DNA of 7,171 bases from UBA10001 sp964349095 (GTDB lineage: Bacteria > Patescibacteriota > Patescibacteriia > Veblenbacterales > UBA10138). A model generated the notes under the pieces. The model saw only the letters and a program-made list of their open reading frames with translations, made no database searches and was not told where the DNA came from. Position numbers and translations under genes: made by a program. The DNA is taken from the NCBI GenBank assembly GCA_964349095.1, contig CAYGFD010000027.1, positions 1-7,171 on the forward strand. The letters run 5' to 3'. Within the stretch, counting starts at the first letter, position 1, and every line of letters begins with the position of its first letter. Of this stretch, positions 4,890 to 7,171 are shown piece by piece.

Positions 4890-6364
4890 AATTGTTTCTT
4901 TAAATATAGCACAGCTTGCTGTTTAGTCTTGACTTTACCAGATAATTGGCCGTCAGATAGTGTTTTTAATAACTCGCCCACCTTTGGTCCAGGCAATAAA
5001 TTAAATATTTTAATTAGCTCACTACCATTCAGCAGCAAAGTTAACTCACCCTTTTTGTTAAGTAGCGGCACTAGACTTTTTATTTTTTTCCTTAATTCTA
5101 TAAGACGATCAAAGAGAACCCTACCATCGCTCGGTCGGGTAGCCCAGGAATCACAAAAAATTACCTGCTGTAAGGCAAGTCCCCAATCTGGTTGGGCGAG
5201 GAAATATTTATAGATAGTGCTGGGCTTAAAATTTGATATCTGACCGTGAACCAGTAGCATGTGTTTAGCCACCAACCACTCAACTAGATCGGCGTCAATT
5301 TTATAAGGTTTGTCGCCAAAACTCGTAAGCTTTAATTCGCTCATGATTTTTTTTGCCATTAGCGCGCCCTGGTTATCGTGATCAGGTGTGCTAATAATTT
5401 TTTGTCGGTGTTTGAACACCCACTTCATAGTCTTCGCTTTGCCAATATCATGAAAAAGCAGCGCTAGAATGACCGAAATACTTGGCCCCGTCTTTCCAAA
5501 AAATTTTTTCCATTCCTTTGACTGTGCTGCACTGAGGGCGAGTAGTGTATGTTTATAAACATTTCCTTCACTATGAAATATTTTTGCCTGAGGAGTTTTT
5601 TTCAGAACAGTTATCTCAGGAAATAGTGTTTCTAGAATTCCCGCCTTGTCCCAAAGTTGAATTGTGCCAACAGGGTTAATAAATAAAGATTTTAAAAATT
5701 CTTTAGCGATTGCTTCTCGAGGTAGTTTAAATTCACTCCCCATTTTTTCAGTAACCGCCTTTTTAGATAATTTTTTTATTGCTAGCCAAGTTTTGTTCTC
5801 AATTTTAAAGCCCAATTGAATAGAAAACCGCAACGCCCTTAGTATTCTAGAATAATCTTCCTGAAATCGAGCCAGCGGGCTTTCTACGGTCGATAAAATA
5901 CCGGCCTGTAAGTGTTTTTGGCCATTGTTTAAATCTATTATTTCTTTTGTTTTAAGGTTTATTGCTAAAGCATTAATAGTAAAATCCCGACGTTTTAGGT
6001 CTTGGTCAATGTTTAATTTATAGTCAGTTTTTATCCTTACGTCCCGGTAGCGACCAGTGTTTAGTGAGTGGTCCAAACGTGGTAGAGCAATATCAATAGC
6101 TTCCGATTGGCCATTGGCGATTAGTTTATATACACCAAAAGTTTTACCAACGTAGATTACTTTCCCGATTTTTTTTAGTTCGTTCTCAAGTTTTTTAAGG
6201 GGTAGTCCTGAAATTACCAAATCAAAATCATTGGTATTTTTTTTTAATAACCAATCCCTGACTGCGCCACCCACTAAATAAATATTAACGCCAGGCATTT
6301 TTTTAAACCGGTCAGTTATCAATTTTACAGTTGGTGGCAATACTAATTTATTTGGCCTTTTCAT
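4886..6364 (-). CDS. cca: tRNA CCA nucleotidyltransferase with HD domain
   Basis: 492 residues. The class II nucleotidyltransferase head shows LVGGAVRDWLL (30-40), the metal-binding pair D46/D48 in NDFDLV, EAIDIALPR (88-96), RRDFTINALA (125-134) and the nucleobase-selecting EDxxR (169-173) inside RILRALRF. A tail follows with an HD phosphohydrolase domain: H272, H305-D306 in LLFHDIGKA and H329 in TPDHDNQGA. The head adds or repairs the CCA end of tRNAs; HD domains in this family can remove 2',3'-cyclic phosphate and related end groups. Bacterial poly(A) polymerases look similar; EDxxR and the HD domain favour CCA addition. It is the first gene of the operon. All three tRNAs in the window already encode CCA, so its role here may be repair. 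The ATG is preceded by AAAGGT with hardly any spacing, and by a TATAGT element. Confidence 0.9.
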   Translation of the reverse strand: MKRPNKLVLPPTVKLITDRFKKMPGVNIYLVGGAVRDWLLKKNTNDFDLVISGLPLKKLENELKKIGKVIYVGKTFGVYKLIANGQSEAIDIALPRLDHSLNTGRYRDVRIKTDYKLNIDQDLKRRDFTINALAINLKTKEIIDLNNGQKHLQAGILSTVESPLARFQEDYSRILRALRFSIQLGFKIENKTWLAIKKLSKKAVTEKMGSEFKLPREAIAKEFLKSLFINPVGTIQLWDKAGILETLFPEITVLKKTPQAKIFHSEGNVYKHTLLALSAAQSKEWKKFFGKTGPSISVILALLFHDIGKAKTMKWVFKHRQKIISTPDHDNQGALMAKKIMSELKLTSFGDKPYKIDADLVEWLVAKHMLLVHGQISNFKPSTIYKYFLAQPDWGLALQQVIFCDSWATRPSDGRVLFDRLIELRKKIKSLVPLLNKKGELTLLLNGSELIKIFNLLPGPKVGELLKTLSDGQLSGKVKTKQQAVLYLKKQL

Positions 6365-6370
6365 ACCTTT

Positions 6371-6376
6371 ACTATA
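6371..6376 (-). promoter_or_regulatory. possible -10 element placing the cca transcript start at its ATG
   Basis: TATAGT on the - strand is followed by six bases and then the cca ATG, the spacing expected if transcription started at the A of ATG. No good -35 is visible in the next 20 bases. A second TATAGT lies at 6394-6399, directly after the terminator of the upstream gene. Confidence 0.35.
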
Positions 6377-6400
6377 GCAAATTAAGTTAAATTACTATAA

Positions 6401-6428
6401 AACAAAAAGCCCCTCGTGAGAAGGGCTT
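6401..6428 (-). terminator. terminator of the MscS-like gene
   Basis: On the - strand AAGCCC (6428-6423) pairs with GGGCTT (6412-6407), with an inner CTC/GAG pairing and a small loop, then TTTGTTTT. It starts 14 bases after the stop codon of the MscS-like gene and separates it from the cca operon. Confidence 0.8.
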
Positions 6429-6441
6429 CTTGTTTTAGATT

Positions 6442-7131
6442 TTAGTTTCTTCTAGTAACCTCTTTTTCAATAGCATCTAACCATTTGGCTGCTTTTTCTT
6501 TTCCACCAAGACCAAAGGCTAAACCACCGGCGATGGCTAACATCGCTACTAGTCCTGTAAACAGGATTTCAATCAAACTTGTGGCGACACCTAGTTGTAC
6601 TAACGCGGCCATTATGGCAAAGATAATGATTGCCCATTTGGCAACGGCAGCTAAAGGTCGCGAAGCTGATACTGGAGCTTGTGAGACGTGTAATGCTTTT
6701 TCAACGATACCGAAGACAAATTGTCCGGCGATAACGCCAATAATAAGAACTACCACAGCCACCAAGACGTTAGGGATATAAAGTACTACAGCATTTAAGA
6801 AACCATTAACTTCGTCCCAACCCAGGATGTTTGCTACAGCAATTAAAGTAACAACTACAAAGAACCACTTTACTACCCAACCCATGAGTTTGGATAGACT
6901 AAATGATACTCCCATTTCTTCAACAGCTGATGTAAAACCAACTTTAGCTATTAAGTCATCTAGTTTAATTACTGAAATGACTCGCGCAATCAATTTACCC
7001 AACCAACCAGCAACTAACAAACCGACTACTAATATGATTAGAGCGGTAATAAATTCTGGAAGGAAGTTAGCAAATTTTAACCAAATGTTTTGGAAAGCCA
7101 ATGTAATAGTTTCTGCCCAACTATAATTCAT
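6442..7131 (-). CDS. MscS-related mechanosensitive-channel-like membrane protein without beta domain
   Basis: 229 residues with five likely membrane helices: about 26-48, 87-104, 115-141, 165-181 and 187-210. The last is rich in Gly and Ala (AIAGGLAFGLGGKEKAA, 200-216), like the pore-lining third helix of MscS, and the sequence before it repeats the FLP/IPN-V...IIG helix pattern twice (22-45 and 119-142), as in the conserved-TM-helix family of small channel proteins. After the pore-like helix only about 18 residues remain, so the cytoplasmic beta and alpha/beta domains of MscS are absent. A role in membrane tension release is inferred from the family, not shown. The ATG at 7131 is fixed by a strong GGGGGTG site. 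The gene has its own terminator and is separate from the cca operon. Confidence 0.85.
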   Translation of the reverse strand: MNYSWAETITLAFQNIWLKFANFLPEFITALIILVVGLLVAGWLGKLIARVISVIKLDDLIAKVGFTSAVEEMGVSFSLSKLMGWVVKWFFVVVTLIAVANILGWDEVNGFLNAVVLYIPNVLVAVVVLIIGVIAGQFVFGIVEKALHVSQAPVSASRPLAAVAKWAIIIFAIMAALVQLGVATSLIEILFTGLVAMLAIAGGLAFGLGGKEKAAKWLDAIEKEVTRRN

Positions 7132-7136
7132 AATTA

Positions 7137-7146
7137 CACCCCCTTT
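7137..7146 (-). promoter_or_regulatory. ribosome binding site of the MscS-like gene
   Basis: AAAGGGGGTG on the - strand matches the Shine-Dalgarno GGAGGTG with one purine change and lies about seven bases before the ATG. The remaining 25 bases to the window edge hold only AT-rich sequence, with a possible GAATAT -10 element; any -35 would lie outside. Confidence 0.7.
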
Positions 7147-7171
7147 CTTGTTTGTTTTTCATATTCAAAAC

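Noticed and set aside
6485..7126. Two ~98-codon open frames on the + strand opposite the MscS-like gene
   Set aside because: They mirror the membrane-protein frame, have no start signals, and show no recognisable domain.

Overview
This window looks like the core chromosome of a small-genome bacterium, most likely a member of the Candidate Phyla Radiation (Patescibacteria). This placement is an inference. It rests on the AT-rich composition, very short intergenic gaps, divergent versions of universal genes (L19, guanylate kinase), a small two-helix membrane protein of a kind I associate with these genomes, a shortened MscS-like protein and a tiny polylysine protein. TGA is used as an ordinary stop codon (cca and the pseudouridine synthase gene both end in TGA), which argues against the UGA-recoding lineages. 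No 16S sequence is present to settle the taxonomy.

The left part (1-486, + strand) is the end of a ribosomal RNA operon: the last ~186 nt of 23S rRNA, a spacer without tRNA that can encode a 35-residue membrane peptide, the full 5S rRNA, and a terminator made from the extended 5S processing stem. A candidate promoter and then a + strand endonuclease Q gene (552-1865) follow; this is a PHP-domain DNA-repair enzyme whose last five residues look like a sliding-clamp-binding motif.

From about 1880 to the end everything recognisable is on the - strand. A strongly expressed-looking 28-residue Lys-rich protein (near-consensus promoter, perfect Shine-Dalgarno) converges on the endonuclease Q gene. 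Right of it, in order of transcription, lie rplS (L19), a GC-rich structured island of unknown nature, tRNA-Leu(GAG), tRNA-Val(UAC), a small membrane protein gene and tRNA-Ala(UGC), ending at a clear terminator at 2166-2189. This may be one mixed mRNA/tRNA transcript. All three tRNAs encode their CCA ends.

Further right is a compact operon cca - RluD-type pseudouridine synthase - guanylate kinase, with both junctions overlapping by ATGA, so translation is probably coupled. It combines tRNA 3'-end repair, RNA modification and GMP phosphorylation. Behind a terminator at 6401-6428 lies an MscS-related membrane protein with its own strong ribosome binding site. No mobile element, CRISPR array or phage gene is visible. 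The window is mostly housekeeping DNA; the least explained parts are the Lys-rich mini-gene, the GC-rich island at 2783-2886, the possible attenuator before rplS and the 23S-5S spacer ORF.
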